Origin: Echria macrotheca
Lineage: Eukaryota > Ascomycota > Sordariomycetes > Sordariales > Schizotheciaceae
Assembly (NCBI GenBank): GCA_030411725.1
Contig: MU839853.1
Coordinates: 177,558-241,557, forward strand
Reading direction: 5' to 3'
DNA length: 64,000 nucleotides
Shown: in pieces, positions 11,401 to 22,516 of the stretch
Numbering within the stretch: the first letter of the stretch is position 1
Layout of the letters: every line of letters starts with the position of its first letter
Notes under the pieces: model-generated
What the model was told of the DNA's origin: nothing
Seen by the model: only the letters and a program-made list of their open reading frames with translations
Databases searched by the model: none
Program-made: the position numbers and the translations under genes

Positions 11401-12619
11401 GTACAGAATGTATTGGGAAACGCTGTACGACGGCCTGAAAATAGCCATCGCGAAGACTACCAAGCTCATGCAGACAACCAACAAGTTCAGGTCGGCGTCC
11501 TCTATACCGCTGCAGAGAGCGGAACACGCTGTCTTGCTCGGTAGGACACGCCGTATTTACTTTCGAAAGAATGGCGGTGTCAAGTTCGATCTCTTGACCC
11601 TCCTGGAACGATTCTCTCACACAGAAGCTTCCCTCGACCGAGACAAGATCTTTGCTCTGGTTGGCCTCGCCAAGGATGCCGATGATGACATTTTCGATCC
11701 TGACTACAGCTCGCCCCTGGAAACCGTTGTCCGGCGGTACGCAAGCGAGTTTGTCCGCAGGGATGGGGTCCTTCAGCTGCTTTACCGGGCCGGTATGACC
11801 AAGGGTTACGCTTTCTCCACCTGGATTCCGTGCTGGACGGGACGAAGCCGAAGACGTACCATCTCTACCTGGAGGAGCACTAAGGGAAGATTCTCAGCTT
11901 CCGGGGACACTGGTCTGTTTGCTACCGTGGACTCCGCCGAGCTGGGGACGCTTCAGATCATGGCAACTGCGGTAGATGCTGTTAGCCACGTAGGAGAAAC
12001 GTCGTTGGCAAAGAACGATATATGGACGGTGCTGAACGAGATTGTGCGCTCGATTCAGGGGCTCAAGTCGTATCCGACAGGCGAGACAATTGCTGACGTC
12101 CAAGCTCGGCTACCAATTGGAGACGCCGCCCGATCGTATCTAGAAAAGATGAACGACCTGCTACCTACCCCGGAAGAGGACATGGAGGCATACAGTGCGC
12201 TGGTGGGGGTAAACAATGCTGGCGCAACCACGGATGGGGATCCAGACTGGACGCCCACGGCTTCAGCAACGGCACTTTTAATGCCGTCGATGCACTCGCT
12301 CCTCAGCCTTCTCCGAGATCCCGACCAAGACTGCGCAGTCATGTGGAAGTACTGGCACACAGCGTCTACCTTCTCTCTGCGACTGGGCCACGCACGGTTT
12401 GCCGTAACTTCGCGAGGGTATGCCGGACTTGTACCTCCTGAGACGCAACCTGGAGATGTCATTACCATTGTACACGGTGCTGCGGTGCCATTCGTCACAC
12501 GAAAAGAAGAAGGCACGGGTGTGTCGAAACTGGTAGGGGAATGTTATATTCATGGAATCATGCATGGCGAAGGGCTGGACTTTGCTGGAGCAGAAGAGGA
12601 AAAGATTGTACTGCAGTAG
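5449..12619 (+). CDS. GHKL ATPase (sacsin/NO VEIN-like) fused to a HET domain, about 2,201 aa
   Basis: My model has seven exons: 5449-5561, 5620-6418, 6482-8865, 8970-9355, 9513-9961, 10075-10368 and 10439-12619. All introns are GT..AG and the phases agree; the sum is exactly 2,202 codons. The N-terminus is a GHKL/HATPase module of the sacsin/NO VEIN type: N-box HELIQNADDN (52-61), CNELGFSRNNVEALCKIGSSTK (around 84-105) in place of the usual DxGxG box, and GEKGIGFKSVF (116-126). After splicing, DFGFKFLLNADFVLSASRE follows. A long, mostly helical-looking middle leads to GELYVSKLL (about 1371-1382) and FHVDVITTGG (from 1450), resembling the DUF3883 nuclease-like fold that ends NO VEIN proteins, but with the catalytic E-x-K changed to D-V-I. 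The C-terminus is a HET domain: AISYVWG (1622-1628), WVDAVCIDQ (1670-1678) and GECYIHGIMHGE near the end. HET domains trigger incompatibility cell death. The join lies inside one uninterrupted exon, so it is a true fusion. The exon 4/5 junction could alternatively include a 15-nt exon at 9444-9458. Confidence 0.85.
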
Positions 12620-13880
12620 ATACTTTTGGTACAATCGGGAAGTATGATATGCCAGAGTAGCCGATGAAGAGACAGTCGATGACGATTTGGAGCCAAAGCG
12701 GCGACCGGATGGCTTCCGCCCAGATTCCCGAGGTCGGGTTCCTGACCAACCGGTTCTACCAGATCAAAAGGCTGCGGATAAGCAGATAATCCGGGGAAAC
12801 CAGGAAGACTGTGTGCGGGGGGCGGGCTCGGAAGAAGCTTCCGTGTTGTGGGGAGCTTGCTGAGCTCCGCCACACCATTCTTTGATCCTGGTCTCTCCTG
12901 CCAGGCTTTTCCACCTTCACCACGTCCCATGGATCTATGGATTCTTTCCCTCCAACCCCGATATTCCGTTCCATGGCCAATCCCGCAGGTCTGGCCGCAA
13001 TGCAGGAACATGCAGGGAAGCTGCAGAACAATCTAGTTCATCTAGATATCTAATTTCTTAGCGTCGTGGCATTGGAGTCTGGAACTGTTTGTCGCTTAAA
13101 CAATCGGCTCGCTTAGCAGGTAGGAGGTGTGCTGATCTCCAATGTTCCTGAAGCAATGGCGTACCACGACCATGATATATACATGGTGGACTTGGCGTGA
13201 GAAACCTGCCTTCTCTTCATCTGTCGCGCAGGATCTGATATCGTGACTATCTATATATCTAGACACCTGCCTTTGGTTTGGTACCTTCCTCAAATCATAC
13301 AGATGCACAAGCACTGCCATCGCCGCGAACAACTTCAAAGTCGAAGGATGCAGGCAAACAAAACTGCCGTCCGGGATGGCGGTCGCGTAAAGCCGCGCTG
13401 GACTTGACGGGTGGATAATGCCGGTAGATGGATAAAAGGTTAATCTAACAATTGGACCGAACGTTACCGAGGGATAATACTGGTCATGGCGGAGAGCTCG
13501 CTACCACGGGGCCAAGCACCGGAAATATACAGCTAGACATCAGAAATGAAACCAAACCTCACGGCGCAAATTGGTTGTGGTGAATGACATTCCGGGATAG
13601 ATAGAAACCCCATGTTATACCCTATATTGTCGTGTTCCTTAAGGTTGCTGCTTGCATATTATCGCGGTTCATCAGCCATTGCTCTCGCGCACTGGCTCGG
13701 CGAACATTAATAGCCTATCCTCGTCACATTCTTTTCCTTTAAATCTCACGACTTTGAAGCATAGAGGGTCTAGTTGAGGGAGCCAGGAACGCTGATCTAC
13801 GCCGCCGACTGATATTCGTATTCCCAGTTTCAACCTCTTGTTCACACTTCGGCGTCTTCCACTCCCTCAACGCGGACAAC
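12620..13880. other. Intergenic, no gene seen
   Basis: Holds the 3' flank of the ATPase-HET gene and the promoter region of the DUF4360 gene. Short frames on both strands (up to 153 codons on the minus strand near 12,550-13,010) overlap the gene end and show no family motif, so they are treated as chance. Confidence 0.45.
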
Positions 13881-14576
13881 ATGCACCCTCTCCATATCTT
13901 CACCTTTGCCGGCTTGGCGACGGCGCTCACCATCAAAACGCCGGCAAATCTAGAGCAGCGCGACTCTGCAGCTGCACCGCAGGGCGCCCGGATTGCGGCG
14001 ATTGACTATTCGGGCTCTGGCTGCACCGTGAGCTCCCTCGCTGGTCAAGACCTGACCAACCCCAGCATATTATCCATGCCCCAGAGAGTCTTCACCGCGC
14101 AGTCGGGTCAAAACAACACCAAGGTGGTCGAGACTCGCACCACTTGTCAGACCATAGTCAAGCTCAGCTATCCCTCTGGCTGGCAATTCTCTCTCACCAA
14201 AGCCAATTACTATGGACGAGTGGTTCTCTCCAAAGGCGCCGAGGCTACCTCAAGGACCACTTACTCCTTCACTGGCGATACAAAATCGGTACGGTTTTTC
14301 TTTCTCTCATGAGATAAGCCAAGTGCTGACGTATAGATGCAGACATTCAAACAATTCTACTTCGATGGCCCCTACAACGGTCTTTACTTCAGAAATGACC
14401 GCTTCGATAATACAACGACGCTGTGGTCTCCATGTGGCTCAGAGGCTTCGCTGAATTTCACTTCTGAAGCCCGCGTAGCGCCTCTGGGCTCCGGAAATAG
14501 CCGGCCCGCGAGTATGGAGATATTCAACCCCCTTGATGGAAAGCTGGAAATTGCCTGGCGAACATGCACCAAGTGA
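13881..14576 (+). CDS. Secreted DUF4360-family protein
   Basis: Two exons, 13881-14288 and 14337-14576, flank a 48-nt intron (GTACGG donor, GTGCTGAC branch, TATAG acceptor) and give 215 residues. The first 15-17 residues are a short signal peptide (MHPLHIFTFAGLATALT). Features typical of DUF4360 follow: DYSGSGCTVSS near residue 45, TTCQTIVKLSYPSGWQFSL in the middle, YYGRVVLSKGAEATSRTTYSF, and after the intron FYFDGPYNGLY and LWSPCGS. Conserved cysteines suggest a disulphide-bonded extracellular domain. DUF4360 proteins are small secreted fungal proteins of unknown molecular function, common in saprotrophs and pathogens. The start is supported by the signal peptide. The residues after LWSPCG (NPLDGKLEIAWRTC) are a normal tail for the family. 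Confidence 0.88.
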
Positions 14577-16835
14577 GGCGAACTCGGACTGAGTTCTCTT
14601 CAGGAGACTAAGCAGTCGGGGGTGCTTGTACCAGTGCCTTCCACAGAATTCGTCACGTTCAATGCACACCGGTGCTGGAGTCTTGGAATGTTTCACGCGC
14701 TGAGAAGGGCTTCACCAACGATTACTAGATCTAGAACTCGCGCCCACTCCATACAGTCTTCAATGCAGAAGTTGTAGGGCTGAACAGGCTCATTCGCGTT
14801 TTGGTTGATTTCGCTGTGCCGATATTGTGTCTCTGTCGTCACTGTATCGAGGCTCGTCTGCCATTTGCCATCGCTCATACAGTTCCACCTCAGGACCATA
14901 ATCTGCGGTAGTCATTTCGCTCTCATGGACCTTTCACACGGCTACCAAGATTGACTTTCGAGCTGAAATACTGGCCGGCAGGTCGTCTTTCCCTGACAGT
15001 CTCGTGGCAGAGCCACCAAGAGGGACGCCCTACCCGGCCCCGAACCAACACTATCAGACGATGCAAACAGAGCAGCCAATCGATTTGGACACAATGCAGG
15101 TGCTTTTCGGCAAATACCAGCCGGCATTCCAGTCTCACACCCACAAACTCGTTTGTGGTAAAAACACCACCGACACGCGGATTTGCATCCCAATAACCCC
15201 CCAGTTCTTAACCCCATGGTGTAACCCTATACGCTTTATCGATTTCTGACAGCGGCACAGGCGGCCCGTAATCTCCCCACTTCATCCGCAACCCCCTCAT
15301 ACTCTCTGAAAGAGCGACGCCGCCCCCTACCATCCACGTCTGCTGGTTGACACTCAGAGCAGCTACCTTAGTCAGACGTCCAGCGAAACTTGACTTCCAT
15401 GCTTACGAATCTCTAGACTTAGTCTTCCGAATATCTTTATATTCGAGAGAAACACCCTGGCAAAACCGAACATGATGCCGGCTAATAACACTTTCTCCGT
15501 CCCCGACAGCCTCGCATGCCTCACACGTCCGGGCTACTACCCAGATATAGATATTTTCCATCTCCCCGTTCTAGGTGAGAGTTCATGGCATGACATATCT
15601 TCCCTTTCTTGAGCCATGCCCATCGTCAAAAGGACAAACCATGGCTTGAGTGGACGCTTAGCACGTCACTCGCTCAGGAACATTAACGTCTACATATCAT
15701 ACACCCCAAAGATCTGAGACAGACTGTAAATGGTCAAGGTTGCCAAGCAAAAATCACAGCGGAAACCAGATGAAGACTTGCAGGAAACCCGCGAAGTGGG
15801 AGCAAACTGAGCCTTCCGCTTCTCAAGTACAGTTACCATTGGCCTGGCGCACAATGGCGTCACCGCAACGATTTTTTTCATCATCTGAGGATAGGTAGCG
15901 TTCACTTCAACAACACCAACATTCCCTCTAATACGGGCCACATCGCCCCATACGGCCGAAAGGGCCAGAGCGAGTCCATCTTTGATGCTTTTCTTGGGCT
16001 GCGCTTATCAGCAAGTGAACTTCGACGAGGCATAAATCGCAAGTGGTTGGTGTCCCATGAGTGATGCGCTAGTCTTCCACAACACCGATTCCCGCCATGG
16101 CAGGCACCCACACTCCCGCGATAGATCTTGATTGTGACGAATATGCCATATGGGCAGGGGCCAAGGGAGACAATATTCCGCCAAGGATGGGCAAAATCTC
16201 AAGAGTACATTTTCGCATGTCAAGCTCGGCAAAGCTTGCAGCCACAATCGCGATCACAAATCCCGGTCAATGCTTATTCTCAGAGGCTCGTACGGGGAGG
16301 AAGACGGCTCTCGTCGGACTCCAAAAATGGGCATGTGTTGCCTCGTTGGACAACCAGCTTGGAGGATCGGTCTAGACACGCCACATTGTGTGGCATGCGG
16401 GTGCTTGCATTAGGAGGAGCTTCGGGATTGGGCCTTCCGCCAAGATAACGAACGCCTCCGGCACGTTGAGAGCTGAACGCCTCTTCCGCCACTAGGAATC
16501 CATTCCAGGGCACCATCAAATCATGATCATATCACACTTGCGGGATTCTTGGGTTTGGAAGAGCCTAGACCATGGACTTACGGGCCTTTTCCGTTCATTT
16601 CATGCAAGCGCTCGGTTCCGCCGTGTCATCAATCAGCCACCTCGTTCCAACAGGAATACAGAGGTGAGTTTCTCGACATGTCTATATATACTTGCCAAGC
16701 TCTCATCTGCATCAACATTGATACGTCCGCATGAGATCAGCCCAGCAATCCCTCTTCGAGCACCTCCCCACCCCGTCTCACCTATTGTTTTCTGAGAAAT
16801 ACCATCTGGGAGAAATACCATCTGGGTTCATCAGA
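14577..16835. other. Long intergenic tract with scattered decayed coding traces
   Basis: No intact gene. Many short frames lie on both strands. One minus-strand frame (16069-16257) resembles part of a permease and is listed separately. The rest, including minus frames at 14,693-14,899, 14,942-15,217 and 15,690-16,111, cannot be joined into a gene or tied to a family. Confidence 0.4.
16069..16257 (-). pseudogene. Possible remnant of an APC-type amino-acid permease
   Basis: The minus-strand frame reads FVIAIVAASFAELDM, then ILGGILSPLAPAHMAYSS and a final hydrophobic run before a stop. The spacing of SFAEL, GG, LAP and the last hydrophobic run recalls the SLAE..S..P..GGQY.W...LAP...R..SY..GW signature of fungal amino-acid/GABA permeases (APC superfamily). 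The frame is closed by stops on both sides, and no neighbouring exon supplies the other 10-11 membrane segments. If real, it is a fragment of a dead gene. It could equally be a chance hydrophobic frame. Confidence 0.25.
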
Positions 16836-17729
16836 ATGGCGCCTTCTGCACCAAATAAGGTAGGTAGTCGGGACATCCGTCTCGAAGAACACCACTGACG
16901 TCTGCTCCCTTCACAGTTCCCCGCTGCGGCTACCGGCACAACTGCAGTACTCAACGAGGGCCAGTACCTCGCCATTGGCCAATTCATCGCCTCTAAGAAT
17001 GGGAAGCTCAATCTCGGCTTCTTGGACAACGGTAACCTTGTCGTCAAGCCCAAGGACGGCGGCGCACCAAAGTACTACTACGTCGCCCAGGGGCTCTCCG
17101 GCGCCGCTTACATCACCCCCTACAACTGGGGCGGCTTCGCCCAGCTGAGGGTACTTGACAAGCACGAGAAAGAACTCTGGAACTCCACCAGTTTCATGAT
17201 CTTTGACGCGGGTGAAGACGGTCCCGTTCTTGGCGACCCAGCCTCGCTCATCTTGCAGGATAACGGTGACTTTGTCATCAAGGTCAAGGCCTCCAAATGG
17301 TCTTCCACATCCATGCCTAGCGGAACGCAAACCAAGACAACGAGCAAGCTGCCGGCCGGCGTGACGCTAAACGCCGGTGATGTTTTGGTCGCTCCAGGAG
17401 GGCACCACTATCTTCGGCTGAACGAGAACGGCAGTCTTACTCTGTTTTACGCTGGGAGCTCGGCTTGGGAGTCTGGAAAGTCGGTGTCTGGCGCACCGAC
17501 CCCGAGTGGATCAATGGGCAGGATCATGGTTTCGGCCGTCTTGCAAAGCTCGGGCGAGCTCTGGGTCGTCGGCCGGCCGTCAGGGTTGGGTCCCAAGGAA
17601 AAGTCGAAGCCAGCGTATGTGGTTGGCAGGAGTTCTACTAGGTTCCAAAACGCGACACTAGAGGTACTGGACGATGGTTACTTCGCTGTCACAGGCGAAG
17701 GCGAGCTCTGGAGTAACAAGTCGCCGTAG
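16836..17729 (+). CDS. Bulb-type (B_lectin, GNA-like) mannose-lectin protein
   Basis: Two exons: a tiny first exon, 16836-16859 (MAPSAPNK), a 57-nt intron with CTGAC branch and CACAG acceptor, and 16917-17729, giving 278 residues. It appears to hold two tandem bulb-lectin-like repeats. The first has LNEGQYLAIGQFIASKNGKL followed by GFLDNGNLVV and later ELWNSTS and LQDNGDFVIKVKASKWSS. The second has LPAGVTLNAGDVLVAPGG followed by LRLNENGSLTLFYAGSSAW and ends with VLDDGYFAVTGEGELWSN. These follow the G(D/N)xL...DGNLVxY...WxS rhythm of the beta-prism II fold. The classic QxDxNxVxY mannose pocket is imperfect, so sugar binding is not assured. There is no signal peptide, so the protein is probably cytosolic, as other fungal bulb-type lectins are thought to be. 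It converges on the beta-lactamase-like gene with a 197-bp gap. Confidence 0.75.
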
Positions 17730-17926
17730 GTAGGTAGTTCAAACTTTGGGTGCGAAACGTCTGGAGATATGCGCTGTTTCCTATTGTGTCTTTCCTAGTT
17801 CGAACGCCAAGAAAAGGAATGCTAGTTTAGGATCTGTTTTACCTCCTCGAGCGGTACCATTGATAGGTATTTTATATGTTGAGAATAACCCGGGAGATTA
17901 CATCCCGAGAATTAAGTTGGGTACCC

Positions 17927-20240
17927 TCAGTCAGCAGCCTCCATCAATCCGCTCCTCAAGAAGGGCACCTCCAGGCCCAAAACACGTCCAGTCTTCCCAT
18001 CTTTGACAAATACAAAGCGATCAACCGATTCCTGGCCATAATACAGCCAGTCGGCAAGAGTCCAAAGCAGACAGTCACCGGCCTCGATAACGCCGCCAGG
18101 GAGGTCCGAGTTTGGGTTGCCGTTCTCGGAAACGCGGACACCCCAGGCTAGCCTCCAGTCCTCTTCAACAATGCCGACTTTCTCCGTTTCGCCACCGTTG
18201 CCGCCAACAACCCGCTCCCGTTGCCGAACTATCTCGGCCGGATACAGCCGCCACACTCCGGTCAGGTTGAGTAACTCCGCCGGTAGGAACTGGCCCGCTG
18301 TCGCGGCCCACACTTCCTCCAGTCCGCCCAGAATGTCTTTTCCATCCCGCGTGAGGCGGGTGACTTTCAGCGATTCACCGTCAATTTCTGTCGTAGCCTC
18401 GATTGCGATTTCCTCGTCATCGACACTGTTCTTGGTTTTGTCCCGGGATTGGGCCTGCTTGGTCACTGACGCCGCCGCGGGTGGCGGTGGCTTTTTCCCG
18501 AACCGGCCCACGTATAATGACTTTGCTTGCTCTCGCGCCCCAGCGTCGACGGCGGGAATCACAGTGCTCGCCACAGCGTTCAGAACCGCACCGAGCGCGC
18601 TCTGGTCGCCGGCCGTGAGCACCATGATGCCCAGACCATACTCATCGAGCAGTGAGATGCGTGCTGTAAAGGTGTCATATTAGCCGCTAGCTGCCCAAGT
18701 CATCTCAAAAATGATGAAATTGCTGAAACCAATCCGAGAAAGGGACAAATATAATTCCTTGATGGCTTTCACTTCGCCTCTAGACCAACAAACGCAAGAA
18801 CAGAGCAGGGTAAGAACCAACATACCGTGGTAGCCGTATGAGGCGCCGTCCTTTGACAATATTGTCACTGTGTGCCCACCTCCAGAAGGGAAAAGGACCG
18901 AGGGCGCTGGGCGGTATATCTCCCAGGGTGAGCCGACTGTGCTTCCTGGAGAGCCAGTGAAGGCGCCGGGTTGCATCCAGGCGCTGTTAATGCATAAAAC
19001 ATCAGCATGTTAAGGAACATTGCAAGACAATGAGAGAAGGAGTTCCGATACTGCGTACCGAATCTGAGTTTCTGTCCCAAGAACTGGATTGCGGGAGAGG
19101 ATGGCGTGCACAAAAGCCGAGAGGTCGGCCAGGGTCGAAACCAGGCCCCCGCCTGGGACGTTTTCACCAAAGTCAGCGCCCCAGCTGTTGTCTACAGGCG
19201 GAATGACAGCCAGCGGTTCGTCCCCGGGGCTGGAACGCGTCGAGGTCATGCCGAGGGGAACTGTGATGTCGTCGAACAGTTGGGCAATGGTTTGGTTGGT
19301 GACGGACCCCAGCGCGTACATGAGCAAGGTGAAGGCCACGTTAGAGTAAACCGGCCGGGCATATGGCGGGGCGATGGGATTGGACAGGAGCATGCCCTTG
19401 AGAAGTTCTACACCTCGTTGAAAGGGGCTATATTAGAAAAGAAACCAGTCGAGTAAAACGTAACGAGCGAAAACGTACGTTCCTTGTCGCAAGGTCCGTT
19501 TAGAGCAACCACGCCGCACTCGGGATAGCTGCTGTTCTCGATGTGGGGGAATCCAAGCGTTTCAAGCCAATCTTTGAGATAAAAATACTCCTATTTCCGC
19601 CAGTCAGAGCAAGAACGAGCGAGATAAAATAAGGGAGGAAGGCAGTGAGCGGAATAACCGACCGAGAAACCATCTAAGTTGTCACCCAGAGTCAGTTGCA
19701 GCCTCCATAAAATAGACTCCCGAATTACTCACAGTTGGGGACCACACCCGCGACCTGCCCGGCCAATGCCCCGAGAGTGATATTTTCCCAGTTGATCAAG
19801 GAACTCTTATCAGCGAGAGCGGGGATGTATTTCGTGATGGGATCGTCGAGGTTGAGATTATGCCGTAGCAGAATAGCATCAGAAATTGCCTTGGTGACCG
19901 AACCGATCAGGTACTGCGAATGGCGGTCGATGTGCTTGGTGCCGCGGACGTTGGCGGGCGACAGGCGGTGGTACTCCCAGACCGGGACCGATGGCTCGGC
20001 CTGGTCGAAGCTGACCAGTCCAACGGAGATGGAGGTATTCTCCACGTTGAACCCGGCCCGGATTTCACCCTCAAATGCGTTATCTAGTGTCAATGTCAGG
20101 TTGGCGAGAGCGTTTCGCACGGCATCGAGCTTCTCTATCCGTCGCGGCCGCGGCAACAACGGCCCGCCTGGGTGGCACTCTAAGGCCTGTACGGCCGCTG
20201 CCCCAGCGGCACAAAGAGTAAGGGAGGATATTTTAACCAT
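17927..20240 (-). CDS. Secreted class C beta-lactamase/serine-hydrolase-like protein, 632 aa
   Basis: On the minus strand six exons are needed: 20240-19733, 19673-19663 (11 nt), 19590-19475, 19427-19059, 18983-18826 and 18663-17927. Phases agree throughout and total 633 codons. Residues 1-20 are a signal peptide (MVKISSLTLCAAGAAAVQAL). The catalytic motifs of the beta-lactamase/penicillin-binding fold are present: SVTK at 114-117 (S-x-x-K nucleophile), YSN at 239-241 (Y-x-N), and a SYGYHA segment at about 383-388 where the K-T-G/H-x-G triad lies. The C-terminal part (from about 390) is an extra beta-rich domain usual in fungal secreted members. Such proteins hydrolyse esters, amides or lactams; substrate is unknown. 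The third donor (GTTTTC after CGTAC) is weak but is required to keep frame into PFQRGVELLKGM. Confidence 0.85.
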
Positions 20241-21000
20241 TGGCGTATTAATGCTGGAAGTGCTTCACACTCCAGCAACAGCTTCGGCAGTAACAAAATT
20301 TTGGGTAAGATTGGTCGGGTGTGCATCGTCGCAAGTGTAGGTGTATGTATTGTACATGTGAAGGGATTTAAATACTTGATTTTCTGCGAACTCTGGCGGA
20401 GTATCGTATCTCGCGTCGCTCGTTGAGTATGCGTCGTCCATAAAGTACGTCCTTGTCTGCACCTTTGGGTAGGTTGCATTCACCGCGCTGTCACAAGATA
20501 TTTTTCATGATCCAAGGTCGGGTTGTCTCGGTTCGGGCCGGCGTTGTAACGTGACGGGTAATTCAGCCGAGCAGTGCGAATTACGAGCAATACGAATTAC
20601 GAAGATCGGCATTCTGATCGACAGCGTGCCACCCCAAACACCCAATCGGTTGCATTCATGCCAGATGCGGAAATGCTAACTTCATCACTGCCCGGTGTAC
20701 GGTTAGCAGCAATTATCGAGTTTGGGACACCCGTTCCTTCTCTTGCTTGCTAACCGTCGTTGTTACGCATAAAAACAGGTTGACGTGAGAAAGAGGATAT
20801 CTATTTTCTTGCCTACGAGCTCTAACCACCTACGGAGCGTCTCAGTGGGTGTGGTGGCGTCTTGGAGTGCTCTACATCTCATCATTGACCACCGTCGAAA
20901 TTAACCTGGGGAAACAGTACTACCCTCAGTCTCACTATGGCAGTTTTATACCACAGCCAAAGAGTCAAAAACACAGCTCCAAATCAAACTCAGACCTTTA
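20241..21000. other. Promoter of the beta-lactamase-like gene and 3' flank of the DJ-1 gene
   Basis: No gene seen. Short minus-strand frames at 20,180-20,480 abut the signal peptide of the neighbouring gene and are probably its 5' leader. No clear regulatory element is recognised. Confidence 0.4.
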
Positions 21001-21778
21001 TCAAGCCTCATTCACGGCCTTCACAACCGCCCTTCCCAACTCCCTCGCGCTCGCCGGGTTCTGCCCTGTAATCAACTTGCCATCCACCACGACCTTGACC
21101 CCCCACGGCTCCTCTGCCTTGACGTACCTCGCCCCTACCTCCTTCAACTTATCCTCCAACAAAAACGGCACAACCTCCGACAATCCCATGATATTCTCCT
21201 CTGCGTTCGAAAACCCCGTCACCTCCTTTCCTTTCAGCAAATGCTCCCCCCCTGCCAACGTCACATTTACAAATGCTCCCGGCCCATGGCACACCGCCGC
21301 CAGCACCTTCCCCTTCTCCGCAAACTCAGCAATCACCTTCTGCGAAACCCTAGCCACCGCGAGGTCGAACATCGGCCCGTGCCCGCCCGGGACAAACACG
21401 GCGGCGAACTCGTCTGCGCGGCCGAGGTAGTTACAAAGCTTGTCCGTCACTTGCCAGTCTGGATAGAGAAGGAAGTCGACGGAGGTGGGGTCGTCTTTGG
21501 ACATTTCGATGGACATGGGGTCTACCGGGGCAATCCCGCCGGCGGGAGAGGTAGTGATGATATCGAAGCCGGCGGATTTAAATTCGTCGTACGGGTGAGC
21601 GAATTCAGACTGGAATGGGAGGGTCAGTTGTTATAGGCTGCGAGATTTCTATCCGAATAAGGACGAGAGGTAAATCAGTGATGTTGAGACTGGATCTTAC
21701 CAGAAACCAACCGGTGGGCTTGCCTGTGTCGCCGAGCCTGCCATGAGAGGTGAGGATGACGAGTATTTTGGGAGCCAT
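21001..21778 (-). CDS. DJ-1/PfpI (Hsp31/glyoxalase III-like) family protein
   Basis: Two exons on the minus strand, 21778-21701 and 21609-21001, with a 91-nt intron (GTAAGA donor, CAACTGAC branch, CCAG acceptor), give 228 residues. The N-terminus reads MAPKILVILTSHGRLGDTGK; the splice joins GWFL to SEFAHPYDEF, the region that carries the conserved acidic residue (probably Glu28) of class I glutamine-amidotransferase-like proteins. FVPGGHGPMFDL and AAVCHGPGAF follow, with the nucleophilic elbow Cys133-His134. Hsp31-like members turn methylglyoxal into lactate without glutathione or act as redox-stress chaperones. No signal peptide or membrane segment is present, so it should be cytosolic. The start at 21778 is preferred over an upstream in-frame ATG at 21850, because the family normally begins at this strand. 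Confidence 0.92.
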
Positions 21779-22516
21779 TGTGTGAATATTGTTCTTCGTT
21801 GGGACCGGAATATGAAAGGAATACAATTGTGCGTTGGTGAGGTTTTCCATTCACGATGCGTAAGCTCTTATACATGTCCCCTCCCGTCAGCGACCTCCAA
21901 GATACCAAAGCGAGACGTCATCGATAGGGTGTGGGTACACCCCTAGAAATAATGAATAATATGGCCATCATCTGGGACCAAGACCCCGTATGTTTTACTT
22001 GCGACATTGGTGATCTCTTGTCAAAACTTCTCACAGCATCCTTTTTGGAACGCTCTGGATTGAGCATTGCTTGGAGATGGCAGCCAGGGGAGCATATGGC
22101 AGATAGGAATCTCAAATCGAAGGAGCTGTTGGTGGCCTGTTGGCATCTCGGGCTGGTTTTGATTGGCTTAGCTAAACTCGTGTCGCAACCCTTCTCCAAA
22201 ATGCGTGCCTGCATCTACGGGGCTTACGGATAGGCAGCCTGCCCTTGTGCTCCGGAGCATCAAGTCGGTTCCGAGTTTCAGAGAGGGGTCTTGCCCCCTC
22301 CAACCAAACCAAGCCAGAGTTCCTTCCACGAGTCTCAATGGTGGCCATATCCCGAAGCGATCGGTCAGACCAATCAAAGCGAATACTTGCCCCCCCTGTC
22401 GACCTGCATCTTGGCCAGCCACCTCATTTAGCACCTCCGACGTCAACTTTCCCAAACACCCCAGGCACCAGCCGTCTTGCCGAACGTGTTTGCGTGCAGC
22501 CACCCGCGTCCTATCC
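21779..22516. promoter_or_regulatory. Shared divergent intergenic region between the DJ-1 and second HET genes
   Basis: The two genes are transcribed away from each other from this 738-bp interval, so it must contain both promoters or one bidirectional promoter. The HET frame stays open leftwards to about 22,205, but the first ATG in that frame is 22,517. No TATA box or binding site can be assigned confidently. Confidence 0.4.

Noticed and set aside
10919..11620. 233-codon minus-strand frame
   Set aside because: Antisense to the HET domain exon.
22205..22516. N-terminal extension of the second HET protein
   Set aside because: The frame is open but begins with GTG and has no ATG before 22,517; homologous HET proteins start close to YEY..LP.
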